A stretch of DNA of 64,000 nt from Rhynchopus sp. YZ270_cl-10 (GCA_964035575.1 OZ037891.1:682001-746000), one strand, 5' to 3'; shown: positions 52,115-61,506, counted from the stretch's first letter. Numbers and translations: made by a program. Notes: a model not told the origin generated them from the letters alone.

Positions 52115-53608
52115 ACGACACCGTAGTAGGGTGTTCAGTTGAAGTGCTTCATCTGCATTGATGCTGACTATTTTTTAAAAAAAAAGTGGAAGGGGAAATG
52201 GGGCAGGGGGGGAAGAGGGTGTTCGTGTGTGGTTCATCTCGGCCGATCTTTCAGCACCATCGGGGAAAAGAAGTATTGGAAAAAAACAAAAAATCTTCTC
52301 TTTTTTGTAATTTCCCCAAAAAAATGTTCTTCGGTTCAAAATAGGGTAAAAAAAGCCCCCTGATTTAGAGGATTCGCTTCAAAAACAAAAAACATACCAA
52401 GTTTTACATATTTTTTACAAAGATTGATAGATGTGTGCACCTGGTTGGCTCGTCCATCTTTCAAGTTTTATTTTTTTGGATTGGGGTGGTGGACACACTC
52501 TTTCTTCGTCGCTTCTGTTTAGTTTTTTTTTTGGTGCGAGAAAAAAAAATGCAAGTTATAAATACAAAGACAACAAAGGTTCCAAAAGTGGGTCCTTAAG
52601 TGATTGTTGACACAACAAAAAAAACGAAGCACATTGCTGGAAAAAAAGAGCAATTAAAATGTAGCTTTCATTTTCATTGGTATAGACGGCGTTCAACTAG
52701 AGGGATTTTTGAGGTGAAGAGACACACAGTTTTTTTCCCCCCTTTTCAAGGTGCCTAAAGCAACGGGAGGCTTTGGTTTTATCTTACTAAAAAAAGCCCC
52801 CCTTTTATGCGAGCACCACCCGGGTTTTTGTTTCGTTTGGGTTTTTGGTTTTTGGTTTTTTTTTGATTTTTTTTTTTAAATTCTTCACGCCACGAGAGAG
52901 GTGGAAGCCCTGTCCCTCACAGCAGGTCGCTTTCCCGCTCTTTTCTTTTCAAAAAAAAAGAAATTTTTTAAAAAAACAACAACAACAACGATTCAAAACC
53001 CAACCCGTGCCGCAGTGTGTCTTTCCCTCTTACCCCCCTCCTCCTCCCCCCCCTTCTCCCCTCTATGTAGGTTTCTTCTTTGTGCCGCCGTGGTTATTTT
53101 GCTGACGCTTTTTCTTTTTACAAAAAGCAAACGGAACGATTTTTCTCCCCCATCTTCCTCCTTCCCCCTTCCCCCTTCCCCTTCGTTTTATTTTGTATGT
53201 TTTGAAACGTAGGGGGGGTGAAAAAATAAAAAAACAGTTCAAAAAATACGCACCCTTTTTTTCCCTCCAATTTTCATATCTCCGGGAGATGGGGAAGGCG
53301 TAGGTTTCCGTATCAACAGCATTTGGACGTGGGTCAGTCGGTCCTGAGGCAAAGGTGGAATTGCTCGCCTCAAAGCTTATGTTTCCTTTTTTTCCTTCTG
53401 CAAAATCCGGATGAAGCTGATGCTGCGCGACCAGTGTGATCTAACTGCATCATTCTATCCTTTTTGGGACATGACAAGGCAGGGTTTCATATCACACCTT
53501 TTTTTTCCCACCCTCTTTCTTTTGTGCTTTCATCCAGGGCTAGCATCGTGGGTCGGAGGTGCCTGCATTTGAACCCCCCTTACCCCGCTTCCAGACACAC
53601 ATTACACA
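52115..53608. other. T-rich spacer with hairpin copies
   Basis: No gene. Holds hairpin copies (52432-52462 and 52748-52785), a 16-mer shared with the BolA intron (53415-53430) and a 32-bp repeat (53518-53549). CCGCTTCCAG ends 14 nt before the next ATG. Confidence 0.55.
52748..52785 (+). repeat. Dispersed two-stem hairpin with compensatory changes
   Basis: Inner stem CTAAAGC (52755-52761) pairs with GCTTTGG (52770-52776). Outer AAGGT (52748-52752) pairs with ATCTT (52781-52785). Compared with CTAAGC/GCTTAG copies, the extra A is matched by an extra T. Confidence 0.75.
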
Positions 53609-54430
53609 ATGTACGACCCCGACCCCAACACCGAGAAGGCAGAGCTGGCAGTACGCCGTCTTAAGACCATTGTGCGTGAGATGCTTGGTACGGGCGATAC
53701 CGCGCCCCTGGACGATACGTACCGGAGTATCGAACGCATTACACAGCTTGTTCGCGAGGACAGCGTGTACCTGGACCCTGCGGAGGCAGAGCGGGGCACG
53801 ACACAGACCTCGCACAGCACACCCGAGAGCACCGCAGCAGACACTCTTAAACGCATCGCCCGTGGATGCACTGCGCGCAGGATGTTGTCCTTGCGACACC
53901 AGGTCAATACATTGAGACGAAATTCTCGCCCAAAGGTGACAAAAGTGAAGCGTCCCGAGCGTGACGCAGCAGCGGAGTACATGATGCAGCAGGCTACCCG
54001 CATCGAAAAGCTTCAACAGGAGAACGTTATTTTGAAACGGTCGGGCGCACCGCGGACTCCGAGAAAGCATTCTGGGGGGTCTCCGGTGGTGGAGACGACG
54101 AATGGGGTGCGGACAAGCTCGCCGCCTCGGCTGCTGGACAGCGGGGCCAAAACGCCAAAGCGAGGGTCCGAAAAGCGGGGGTCAGGAAGCTCAGGGGGGT
54201 TGGGGTTAGGGATCGGACACGCCGGGAGCGGGCGTTCACGTACACCACCTCGACCCACAGCGCTGGCGGGGGACCTACGGTCACGTTCACCTCCACCCCG
54301 TGTCCTCGTGTACCCATCCCCAAGCACGCCCATCTCACTACGTCGTGTCGCCTCCGCCTCGATGTCCCCCTTCGCCACAAAACGACGCCCAATAGGCACC
54401 CTCCCTACACCCGCATTTGGGAGGCGGTGA
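53609..54430 (+). CDS. Basic, partly helical orphan protein
   Basis: 273 residues, single exon. The N-terminal 90 residues are helical and mixed-charge (KAELAVRRLKTIVREMLG). Residues 95-150 form a basic helix ending in a short coiled coil (EYMMQQATRIEKLQQENVIL). The C-terminal half is Ser/Pro/Arg/Gly-rich with several S/T-P sites (RTPRKHSGGSP, SRTPPRPTA), typical of phosphorylated microtubule-associated tails. No domain recognised. The ATG follows a CTTCCAG acceptor-like site by 14 nt. Confidence 0.65.
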   Translation: MYDPDPNTEKAELAVRRLKTIVREMLGTGDTAPLDDTYRSIERITQLVREDSVYLDPAEAERGTTQTSHSTPESTAADTLKRIARGCTARRMLSLRHQVNTLRRNSRPKVTKVKRPERDAAAEYMMQQATRIEKLQQENVILKRSGAPRTPRKHSGGSPVVETTNGVRTSSPPRLLDSGAKTPKRGSEKRGSGSSGGLGLGIGHAGSGRSRTPPRPTALAGDLRSRSPPPRVLVYPSPSTPISLRRVASASMSPFATKRRPIGTLPTPAFGRR

Positions 54431-54579
54431 CGAAATTTTTCGAAATGGAAAAATGAAAATGAAAATGATGTGCCATCTCTTGTAGAACGCATATGAGCAA
54501 AAGGGGGGTTTACATTGGTCAATTCCCATAGTGGAATTCTTTTTTTGAGGGGTTGTATTCTCCATTGTGGGGTGGGGGG

Positions 54580-54642
54580 GTGGTGGTGGTGGTGGTGGTG
54601 GTGGTGGTGGTGGTGGTGGTGGTGGTGGTGGTGGTGGTGGTG
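54580..54642. repeat. GGT microsatellite, about 21 copies
   Basis: Perfect GGT/GTG trinucleotide run, bounded by G runs. G-rich strand is the gene strand. Confidence 0.95.
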
Positions 54643-54837
54643 GGGGGGTGACCATTGTTTTTTTGTAACAAAAAATGTGAGGTGGAACCACACTTCTTAA
54701 CACCACACACAAACACACCCAGCTGTGTATCCGTAGATTTTTTTTGGGAGGGGAGGGGAGTCTTCTACACATTCTAGGGAAGAAAAATTGGGCCGTGCTT
54801 TTTTGTTTGTTATGCGTCCCTTATTTTTTCAATTTTT

Positions 54838-54870
54838 TTGAGACTAAGTGGGGGCTTAGGTTCATCTCAA
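54838..54870 (+). repeat. Dispersed two-stem hairpin, TTGAGA type
   Basis: Outer stem TTGAGA (54838-54843) pairs perfectly with TCTCAA (54865-54870). Inner CTAAG (54844-54848) pairs with CTTAG (54855-54859). The outer stem is quite unlike AAGGTGA/TCATCTT in other copies yet still pairs. Confidence 0.8.
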
Positions 54871-55181
54871 TTTCTTTTTTTTTTCCTTTTTACTCTTTTC
54901 TGTACGATACGATACCCACACAAGGGAAAAAAATAATAAAGCAAACAAATAACCAAACACATCCATCTTAGTATTACCCTCTCAGTCCCCTTTCTTCTGC
55001 CCCTTTCTTTTTGTGCTCTGTAGCAGCATCCTCCCCGACCTCGCTACACAGCGGAACCCTAACGGAAACGAAACTAAACCCTCAGCACCCCCTTCCCCAA
55101 CCAATTTTTTTCCCCTTCTCCAATTTAGTACATTCTCAGTCTACCCATATCCGGAAAAAAAAGGCGCTGATATCTTCCGTA

Positions 55182-55281
55182 CAGTTGGACAAATATCTTG
55201 TCGACCAAATAATATTGGCGGATTTTTGGGGGTTTTTTCTTGCAATTGGTGACTTTTTTGGTCATCAATATTATCCAACTG
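55182..55281. mobile_element. Fold-back MITE with TA flanks
   Basis: Ends CAGTTGGACAAATAT and the inverted ATATTATCCAACTG, flanked by TA at 55180-55181 and 55282-55283. An inner pair GACCAA/TTGGTC extends the fold. Probably Tc1/mariner-like and non-autonomous; related to 50379-50482. Confidence 0.7.
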
Positions 55282-55293
55282 TAGTACAAAAGG

Positions 55294-55363
55294 CTTCGAC
55301 CGACATTGAGTACAGATCTTTATACCAGAAGGTGTAAGGTGGCGGTCGAAGATGCCTTCTGGT
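55294..55363 (+). ncRNA. Two interleaved perfect 9-bp helices
   Basis: CTTCGACCG (55294-55302) is the exact complement of CGGTCGAAG (55343-55351). ACCAGAAGG (55324-55332) is the exact complement of CCTTCTGGT (55355-55363). The order A-B-A'-B' is a pseudoknot topology, or two alternative folds, since only 3 nt separate A' and B'. It overlaps the start of the 80-bp repeat. Confidence 0.6.
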
Positions 55364-55437
55364 GTTTCGCTAACGATGGTGTACACGTGGTGCCATCCTC
55401 ATAATTAGTTCGCTAGTCGGCTAAATGTGGGGGGGTG
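55358..55437 (+). repeat. 80-bp highly conserved dispersed repeat, copy 2
   Basis: 78 of 80 positions identical to 34652-34731, same orientation. Confidence 0.85.
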
Positions 55438-55670
55438 GGTATGGTCGATATACAACAAAACAAAGACTCCACATCACGGCAAGATCATAAGAATGGACAC
55501 AGCACATAAAGTCCTGGATGTATCCAGATAACTCTTGCCTAGACCCACAACAACTCTTGGTGTTTTGACATTTTTTTCCCCGAAATAAATGTGTCAAGAT
55601 ACAACGTCCCCCCAAATCTTCACCCTACCCCCTTTTCCTATCCTCACCAACCTTAGGGAAAACCCACAAG

Positions 55671-58529
55671 ATGATGGGGAAAGACCATGGAGTGTCGCCA
55701 CCATTGGGGTTCCTTGCGTCGATGCCTGGGTTTAGCAGTAAGAGCAGGGTGCTGCCGAACATCCCCGACCATGTGAAGAGTGTGAACGGCAGGCGGACTC
55801 AGCTTGCGAATATGAAGTCTCCCCCGGTGAAGAGCTGCCATGCGGGGTCGCCTGCTTTGCCTCCGGTGTACGACTCTCAAAGGCTGCAACAGAGACAGGA
55901 GGAAATGGACGAGATGAACGGCTTCAACGCCTTGCAGGTCTCGCTTAACAAACTGCTCTCACAGGAGACTGCTGTGTCTGCCCCAGAAGGGCCTAGCTCT
56001 CTCGATGAAAAATGGGCTGCTGTAGCAGATAAGCTAGAGCTGCTTCACCGCCACGCAGCAGAAGCCCCAGATCTCAGCCGTGCTATATACAGTACCCTCG
56101 ACCTCCCCGCGCTCGCCCAAACGCAGTCTCAAGGCAGAAAACACAAAAAGCGTGCTTCAAACAGCCAGCAACGCCGTTCCTGTCTACCGGAGGTGCTAGC
56201 CTGCATGGATCTGTTGTTCTCCTATCTGGACGGAGCGCTCCCAGGGTTGGACGGAGCATTGCAAAAGGTGCGGACACATCTGTTTCTGGCCCTCCGTTTG
56301 AAACAGTGCCCCGAAAGGCCTGGAACTCCGGTAGATAAGAGGGTGCAGTTTTATCGCAAAGGTGAGGAAGCGCTGCACAGAGAGGAGCAGGTTAGAAAGG
56401 TCGACCCGACTGCGGTGGTGGCGCCGGCACCGCGGGTCAACACAAATGGGCGGGCGGTGTCGAGAACGGTAGATCTGTGGCAAAAGGCGTATCTGGAATG
56501 GGTGTTTGAGAAGTGGCGTGAGGTGACGAAGTTTTCGAAGATCCTTCGCAAAGTGGCGCATGAGAGAGACGACCTACGTGGCACGCTCCGGCAGGCTAGG
56601 AGAAGCATCATTGATATCGAGGCGAGGGGCGACAATAAGGAGCAATGGGACGGTCTGTGGAAGCTGCAGGAAGCGCAGAAGGAGGCAGGCGAGAAGGACG
56701 CACAGGTCAAGCTTCTGGTATCACAGCGGCAGCTCGAGGATGAGAAGTTCTGTGCAGACAGGGAGAAGCTGTCCATACAGATCTCCGAGCAGAACCAACT
56801 CATCGAACTCACCGAACAACGCATCAAAGAGACGACCAGCGTCGTACGCGACATGCTCCCTGCAACCAAACCACCTGACGAAGTAGCAGACCTGCATAGG
56901 GTTATCTACGAAAGCGTCTATCAAAACGATGTCGACCGACTCAAAACTCTTTTAGATTCGCAGAACGACATCATGAAGTCCATTGCACCAAACTTTGATA
57001 AAATCACAGAAAACAAAGACGCCAAAGACACCACCGACGGTCGCAACAGCAACACACCAGAACCCGAAGAAGGCGATACCAACGACGACCAAGCACCCAA
57101 ACGCCAACGCACTGCAACCTTCGCCGACACACCCACAACCTCACCTTCTTCACCCCCACTGGCACCAGAACCACAACCAGAATCGAACACCCTTGTCCCC
57201 TGCGATTCTTCTTTCCCTGGGGACATGCCAACACTTCCACACATCGACCTGCATCTTGGTGTGGGGAGCCAGGAGCTGTACGACATGCTAGGCACAACAC
57301 AGAGGGAAACTGCGGCCGTTCCGAACACCGTTAACCGTGCTGTGGTGTTGTTGCTGCTGATGCAGCGTGTGGTCAACTTTGAAGGAGGGCAGAACCAGCT
57401 GTTGCAGCATAAGCTATCCATGAGGCGGTGCTCGTCTGCTCATATGAAGCAGGTTGATGAGGAGAAGAAGGCTACTGCACCTCCGCCGGTTTTCAATGAG
57501 ATTGTCGAGAATGTGTCGAAAGCGCTTCGTTTTCAGGCAGAAAAGACGAAAATCTGTGTTCGACTGGTGCAAAGCTTTCTATGGGACATTGTCGTCAAAC
57601 AGCACCGAGAGGACGGAGAGGAACGGAGCAGGCGGGTGGAGCAACGACGCCTCGAATTGGGCCTGCTCCGGGAGCTCAGCGTGTCTGATGATGACCAGGC
57701 CTCGTCGCGGGCAGTTATGAACGAAGCTGTGGAACGCATCAAGCCTAAGGTGCTGATGGAGGAGCAGGACGAAGTGTACCTACGTGACGTGCTGGAATCG
57801 TCGAAGGCTCGTTTGATGGACATCTATCGGTACTATGCTTCTTCGGACCATAAGGCGATGGACACGGTGCTCAGCAAGGAGGAGCTTGATGCGTTTCTGC
57901 AGGACTGCAATCTCGAAGGGAACCGCAAAAAACCCCGTCGTGGTACGGTGGTGACACCACGTAGGAAGTCCTCGGTTTCTTCTCCAATGAAGTCTGCGGG
58001 TGACGAAAAGGAAGGCAGTGTGCACCTCATGCCGGTCGATTTTGTGGAACATCTGCTGAATTATGCGGCGCAAAGAAGAGATGGGAAAAGGTTGTATCAA
58101 AGCTTTGCGTCGATGATGGAGACGAATGTGCAGCCGAGCGCGTCGTTTGTGTGTTCAGAGGCGTTTAGGAAGCAGGTTTTTGAGGCGGAAACGCAGGCAG
58201 AGCTGAAGGCGGCGAGGCAGGGGTTGTTTGGTGCGTATCAAAAGTATTCGTATGGGAACAAGAATGGGTTGGATTGGAAGGGGTTCAAGAAGATGCTGGA
58301 TGACTACAAAGTGGCGGATGAGAGTCTCTCGCACTACACCATGCAGCAGGTCTTCATCCGCATGAAGGCCACAGCACACCTCTCCACAGAAGTCTTCAAA
58401 TCCTACGCAGAGTTCCAAGTCGACCTCTGTGTGCTTGCCGTCTATCGCATGCCCGCACCCTTCATCCCTCTCTCTGTCAAAACCCGCAGCTTTATAGAAT
58501 GGTTTCTCAGAGGGGACGTAGATCGGTAG
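55671..58529 (+). CDS. Large coiled-coil protein with EF-hand-like C-terminus
   Basis: 952 residues, one exon. A basic N-terminus is followed by helical segments. There is a conserved-looking WFEKW-type stretch (LWQKAYLEWVFEKWREVTKF, about 264-283), a coiled coil at 295-400, an Asn/Thr/Pro-rich linker (about 445-500), more helices (540-720), and two C-terminal modules. The first includes DTVLSKEELDAFLQDC (about 730-745). The second runs from about 826 (FGAYQKYSYGNKNGLDWKGF) to a hydrophobic end. Both have EF-hand-like spacing with incomplete calcium ligands. No orthologue is named; likely flagellar or cytoskeletal. Between 58200 and 58500 the coding strand switches abruptly from G-rich to C-rich. 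Confidence 0.75.
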   Translation: MMGKDHGVSPPLGFLASMPGFSSKSRVLPNIPDHVKSVNGRRTQLANMKSPPVKSCHAGSPALPPVYDSQRLQQRQEEMDEMNGFNALQVSLNKLLSQETAVSAPEGPSSLDEKWAAVADKLELLHRHAAEAPDLSRAIYSTLDLPALAQTQSQGRKHKKRASNSQQRRSCLPEVLACMDLLFSYLDGALPGLDGALQKVRTHLFLALRLKQCPERPGTPVDKRVQFYRKGEEALHREEQVRKVDPTAVVAPAPRVNTNGRAVSRTVDLWQKAYLEWVFEKWREVTKFSKILRKVAHERDDLRGTLRQARRSIIDIEARGDNKEQWDGLWKLQEAQKEAGEKDAQVKLLVSQRQLEDEKFCADREKLSIQISEQNQLIELTEQRIKETTSVVRDMLPATKPPDEVADLHRVIYESVYQNDVDRLKTLLDSQNDIMKSIAPNFDKITENKDAKDTTDGRNSNTPEPEEGDTNDDQAPKRQRTATFADTPTTSPSSPPLAPEPQPESNTLVPCDSSFPGDMPTLPHIDLHLGVGSQELYDMLGTTQRETAAVPNTVNRAVVLLLLMQRVVNFEGGQNQLLQHKLSMRRCSSAHMKQVDEEKKATAPPPVFNEIVENVSKALRFQAEKTKICVRLVQSFLWDIVVKQHREDGEERSRRVEQRRLELGLLRELSVSDDDQASSRAVMNEAVERIKPKVLMEEQDEVYLRDVLESSKARLMDIYRYYASSDHKAMDTVLSKEELDAFLQDCNLEGNRKKPRRGTVVTPRRKSSVSSPMKSAGDEKEGSVHLMPVDFVEHLLNYAAQRRDGKRLYQSFASMMETNVQPSASFVCSEAFRKQVFEAETQAELKAARQGLFGAYQKYSYGNKNGLDWKGFKKMLDDYKVADESLSHYTMQQVFIRMKATAHLSTEVFKSYAEFQVDLCVLAVYRMPAPFIPLSVKTRSFIEWFLRGDVDR

Positions 58530-58566
58530 TGGAGGGAGGAGGAGGAGGAGGGGGAGTGGTTGTGTG

Positions 58567-58631
58567 GTGTGTTTGATTAATAGGGGGGGGTAATTCTTGC
58601 AGAATATGGCCCCAAGAGGTGTGTTTGAAAC
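58567..58631 (+). repeat. Short dispersed repeat, copy 2
   Basis: Matches 7857-7921 (TGTGTTTGATTAA...TAATTCTTGC...ATATGGCCCCAA), same orientation. Confidence 0.7.
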
Positions 58632-59151
58632 GGAGGATTTTTTTCTCTTTGGCATTGCTATGCCTGAAGGAAGGAAGGGGGGGAGGAGGGGAAGAGATAG
58701 CTGCCCCGAACAACGCTTTCCAGCGGGGTCAAATGGGTTCGTTTCTGCTATCAAAGGTGAAAGGGAGAGGTAAAAAGGGAGGATAATGAGAGGCGGGGTG
58801 AGGGGTGATCTGATCAGCTATCCCTTTAAGCCTGGAAGACCATTTGCCCTTTAACTCTGTGTACATAACCTTTATTGGTACTGCACGTTGTAGAACACAT
58901 CAGGTACAATTTTTTTTACAGTTTGGTGTACATTTTTCTCTTTTTTTGCGTTGAAGCTCTTTGACTAGGGTTTTTTTTTTTGATAGTGTTTTTCCGGCAC
59001 AAAACCAACTTGTATTTTCTCTCTTTTTCTTGCAAATTTTTGCCCTTTTTCTGTCTTTTTTTTCTCTTTTTTTCCTATCCTCTTCACGAAGAAAGAACCC
59101 ATGAAGGCTTCGGCCAACATTGAGTACAGACCCTAATTACCCCCACTTAGG

Positions 59152-59272
59152 CCCACTGCTGTAAGAATACGTATCCGTAAGCGTATTCTTACGTATTCTG
59201 GGGCGTATTCCGTAAGAATACGCTCCAGAATACGTATTCTTACGTATCCGTAAGCGTATTCTTACAGCACTG
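59152..59272. mobile_element. Fold-back MITE with ACTTAGG direct repeats
   Basis: The element is almost wholly palindromic, built from CGTATTCTTACG-type units, with ends CACTGCTGTAAG and CTTACAGCACTG. ACTTAGG flanks both sides (59145-59151 and 59273-59279). CAGTG-like ends and a 7-8 bp duplication fit a hAT-type non-autonomous element. Removing it restores a hairpin in the flanks (CTAATTACCC with GGGTAGTTAG). Confidence 0.75.
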
Positions 59273-59611
59273 ACTTAGGGTGGGTAGTTAGTACAAGGAC
59301 CTTGCCCTTCCTTTATTTTTTTTGATTTTTCATGGTGTCTTTTGTTAGGACTCAACACACAAACAGGCTACATTGAGTCAGTTTACAAACCCTTCTTATT
59401 CTCTTTCCATTGCCACAACAAAACGACCTCCTCTCTCTCCCCATTCTTTTATCCCAAAGCCCCCTCCAAAAACCCAACATCCACAAAACACCAAACAAGA
59501 ACACCTACACAAATACCTTAAAAATCAACATCTCTTGAAGCAAAAAAGCTATCCTCTTTTCTTTCCTTTGTTAAAACCCCTCTCCCCTTTTCTCCCCATA
59601 CAACCTCCACT

Positions 59612-60478
59612 ATGGCACACTCTGACAAACTCTGCACACGCTGTGGGGCTGGTGGACAGGTCCAACAGTGTCCTTGCCTTCTTGTGTATTATTGTGGACG
59701 GGATTGCCAGCAGAAACATTGGAGCATTCATGGTGTGCAATGTGAGCGCACACGGACACGTGGCGACACTACCCCTGCTGGGAGCTGCTCAAGCGCGGAG
59801 ATGATGGACACCGATCCTCGCGACACTCCGCAAGGTGCACGGACCGGGTCCTCCGTTATGTCGGCTGGTACGGTATCGCCGCACCCTCTCGTGTCTGGGA
59901 TGTGCGACTTCTCGAAGAAGCATACCGCCCTCGAGCAGCGTCTCACCACAGCGCAGCTTGCTGCGGTCACTGCGAAGGTCGAGCGTCTAGCGAGAACGTC
60001 GCCGTCGACGCTCGCAGCGTGTTTGGTTGAGGTGCTGCAAGGGGAGGTCAAGACGCGCCCGGTTGTCGCAAAGCACCTCGGTCTAAGCGACACCCTGCAG
60101 AACATCGACCCGCGTCTGCCCTCCCTCGGTACCGCTGCGGCTGCCCCAGCAACCAGGGTGCTGCCGTCATCCTCATACTACCCGATGCCAGCAGCAGAAG
60201 GCGTACCACTCGGTGTGCCCCTCATCACCAACACGGGGGGCAGTAGGGCCACACCCGACTGGGCATCCAAGGCTGCTATGATGCCACCCCTGACAGAGCA
60301 GATCCCGCTTCCCTTGAGCCAAGGGGTAGGGGGCGGGGGAGGTGTGGGCCTGGGGAGCATGAGCATGAGCATGGGGGGAACAGTCCTCGGCACCCCAATG
60401 GGCACCCCAGTGAAGTCTGCTGAAAAAGAAACCGCAACAATGGCATCAAAAATCGCATCTCAAGTGTTGGATTGCTAG
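59612..60478 (+). CDS. MYND zinc-finger protein
   Basis: 288 residues, single exon. An N-terminal MYND finger spans 8-44: C8, C11, C20, C22, C28, C32, H36 and C44, with the signature YYCGRDCQQKHWSIH. The second Cys pair is C-P-C, one residue tighter than the usual CxxC. MYND domains bind proline-rich peptides. Residues about 110-165 form a helical segment (LEQRLTTAQLAAVTAKVERL and following) with possible peptide-binding character (LVEVLQGEVKTRPVVAKHLG). The rest is Gly/Met/Pro-rich and low in structure. No SET domain is attached, so a scaffold or adaptor role is more likely than methyltransferase. Confidence 0.85.
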   Translation: MAHSDKLCTRCGAGGQVQQCPCLLVYYCGRDCQQKHWSIHGVQCERTRTRGDTTPAGSCSSAEMMDTDPRDTPQGARTGSSVMSAGTVSPHPLVSGMCDFSKKHTALEQRLTTAQLAAVTAKVERLARTSPSTLAACLVEVLQGEVKTRPVVAKHLGLSDTLQNIDPRLPSLGTAAAAPATRVLPSSSYYPMPAAEGVPLGVPLITNTGGSRATPDWASKAAMMPPLTEQIPLPLSQGVGGGGGVGLGSMSMSMGGTVLGTPMGTPVKSAEKETATMASKIASQVLDC

Positions 60479-61353
60479 GTTAAGGTGAAGACCACAATGG
60501 CAGGTTAGCGTAAAGTAGTTCAAAAAAAAATTTTTTTTATAAAGAATGTGAATGAGTTTTATGTTGAGACGTTTCCCTCTGGTTCCCTAAGTTTCCTCCC
60601 CACCCAGTGTGCGCTGATTTATTTATTTTTTTTTTTTGAAGAAAAGCATAGCCAAGGAGAGAATAGAGAGCTTAGGCTTGGCAGGGTCGCACTTCTTCTT
60701 TTTCTGGCATCGTAATCTGATCTGTCTAAGGTGCCTGTGTTCATAGCGCCACTTCTTTTGTTATAATACCCGCACCCCTCTTCCCCCCATGGTACGGTAG
60801 GTACAGCGATCCCCTTAAAAAGGGCCCTTTTTTTTCGACTCTGTGTTCAGAAGCAAAAAGGGAAATAGGGGGGAAAACTTCATTTCTCCCCCATACACAG
60901 TTCATCTACCGTTGTTGCACCTTATGAAGGTTGGTTACGCCATGAAGAAGGTTGGGTGGCCCCATTTCCCAACTTTTTTTGAGGGATCCCATAAGAAACA
61001 CAATTGTTTCCTTCTCCCCCCCTTTTTTTTAGGTTGCACAACGAGGGTGGAATATCTTACAAACATCTTTCTTGAGATTCCCCCCCTCGTTACTGCAGGG
61101 GGGGGGGGTGAATAAGAGATATGGTCTCTCCAAATAGGCTTACAGACGAGCCATTTTTTTTGGGGGGAAATTTCTCTCTTTTTCGCCCCCCAGTAAAACC
61201 CATTTTTTTGTGATATTCAAACAAAACTAAAAAGAAGCATAATTTTTCTTTCAAAAAAAAAACATTTTTTTTTGTCACTCAGTCCTTGCAGCAATGAAAG
61301 CGGAGGGTAAAAAAAGTCTAACTAGAAAGAATGACGCTAAAAAAACGGGGGTC

Positions 61354-61449
61354 AGGGCTTTCCCTAAATCTGGGGTCTGGGGGCAATTTTCAAACCCCCC
61401 TCTGACAAGACAGATTTTGAAAATCTCTGTGTGATTTAGGGAAAGCCCT
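61354..61449. mobile_element. Fold-back MITE with perfect 17-bp inverted ends
   Basis: AGGGCTTTCCCTAAATC (61354-61370) is the exact reverse complement of 61433-61449. Inner palindromes (AGATTTTGAAAATCT) lie between. No clear target duplication is seen, so the superfamily is open. Confidence 0.8.
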
Positions 61450-61471
61450 TGGACGGGGTTGTTATTATATG

Positions 61472-61506
61472 AAGGTGACTAAGCACGAGAGGCTTAGGGT
61501 CATCTT
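61472..61506 (+). repeat. Dispersed two-stem hairpin, best consensus copy
   Basis: Outer stem AAGGTGA (61472-61478) with TCATCTT (61500-61506). Inner CTAAGC (61479-61484) with GCTTAG (61492-61497). Loop ACGAGAG, bulge GG. Confidence 0.85.

Larger units (their letters stand above)
54431..55670. other. Spacer with microsatellite and structured repeats
   Basis: No gene. Contains a GGT repeat (54580-54642), a hairpin copy (54838-54870), a TA-flanked fold-back (55182-55281), two interleaved helices (55294-55363) and the 80-bp repeat (55358-55437). ACCTTAG ends 14 nt before the next ATG. Confidence 0.6.
58530..59611. other. Spacer with fold-back element
   Basis: No gene. Holds a dispersed repeat (58567-58631), a sequence like 55292-55317 at 59104-59130, and a fold-back element (59152-59272). 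Confidence 0.6.

Noticed and set aside
54515-54700. Open frames of poly-Trp or poly-His/Pro
   Set aside because: Translations of the GGT microsatellite.
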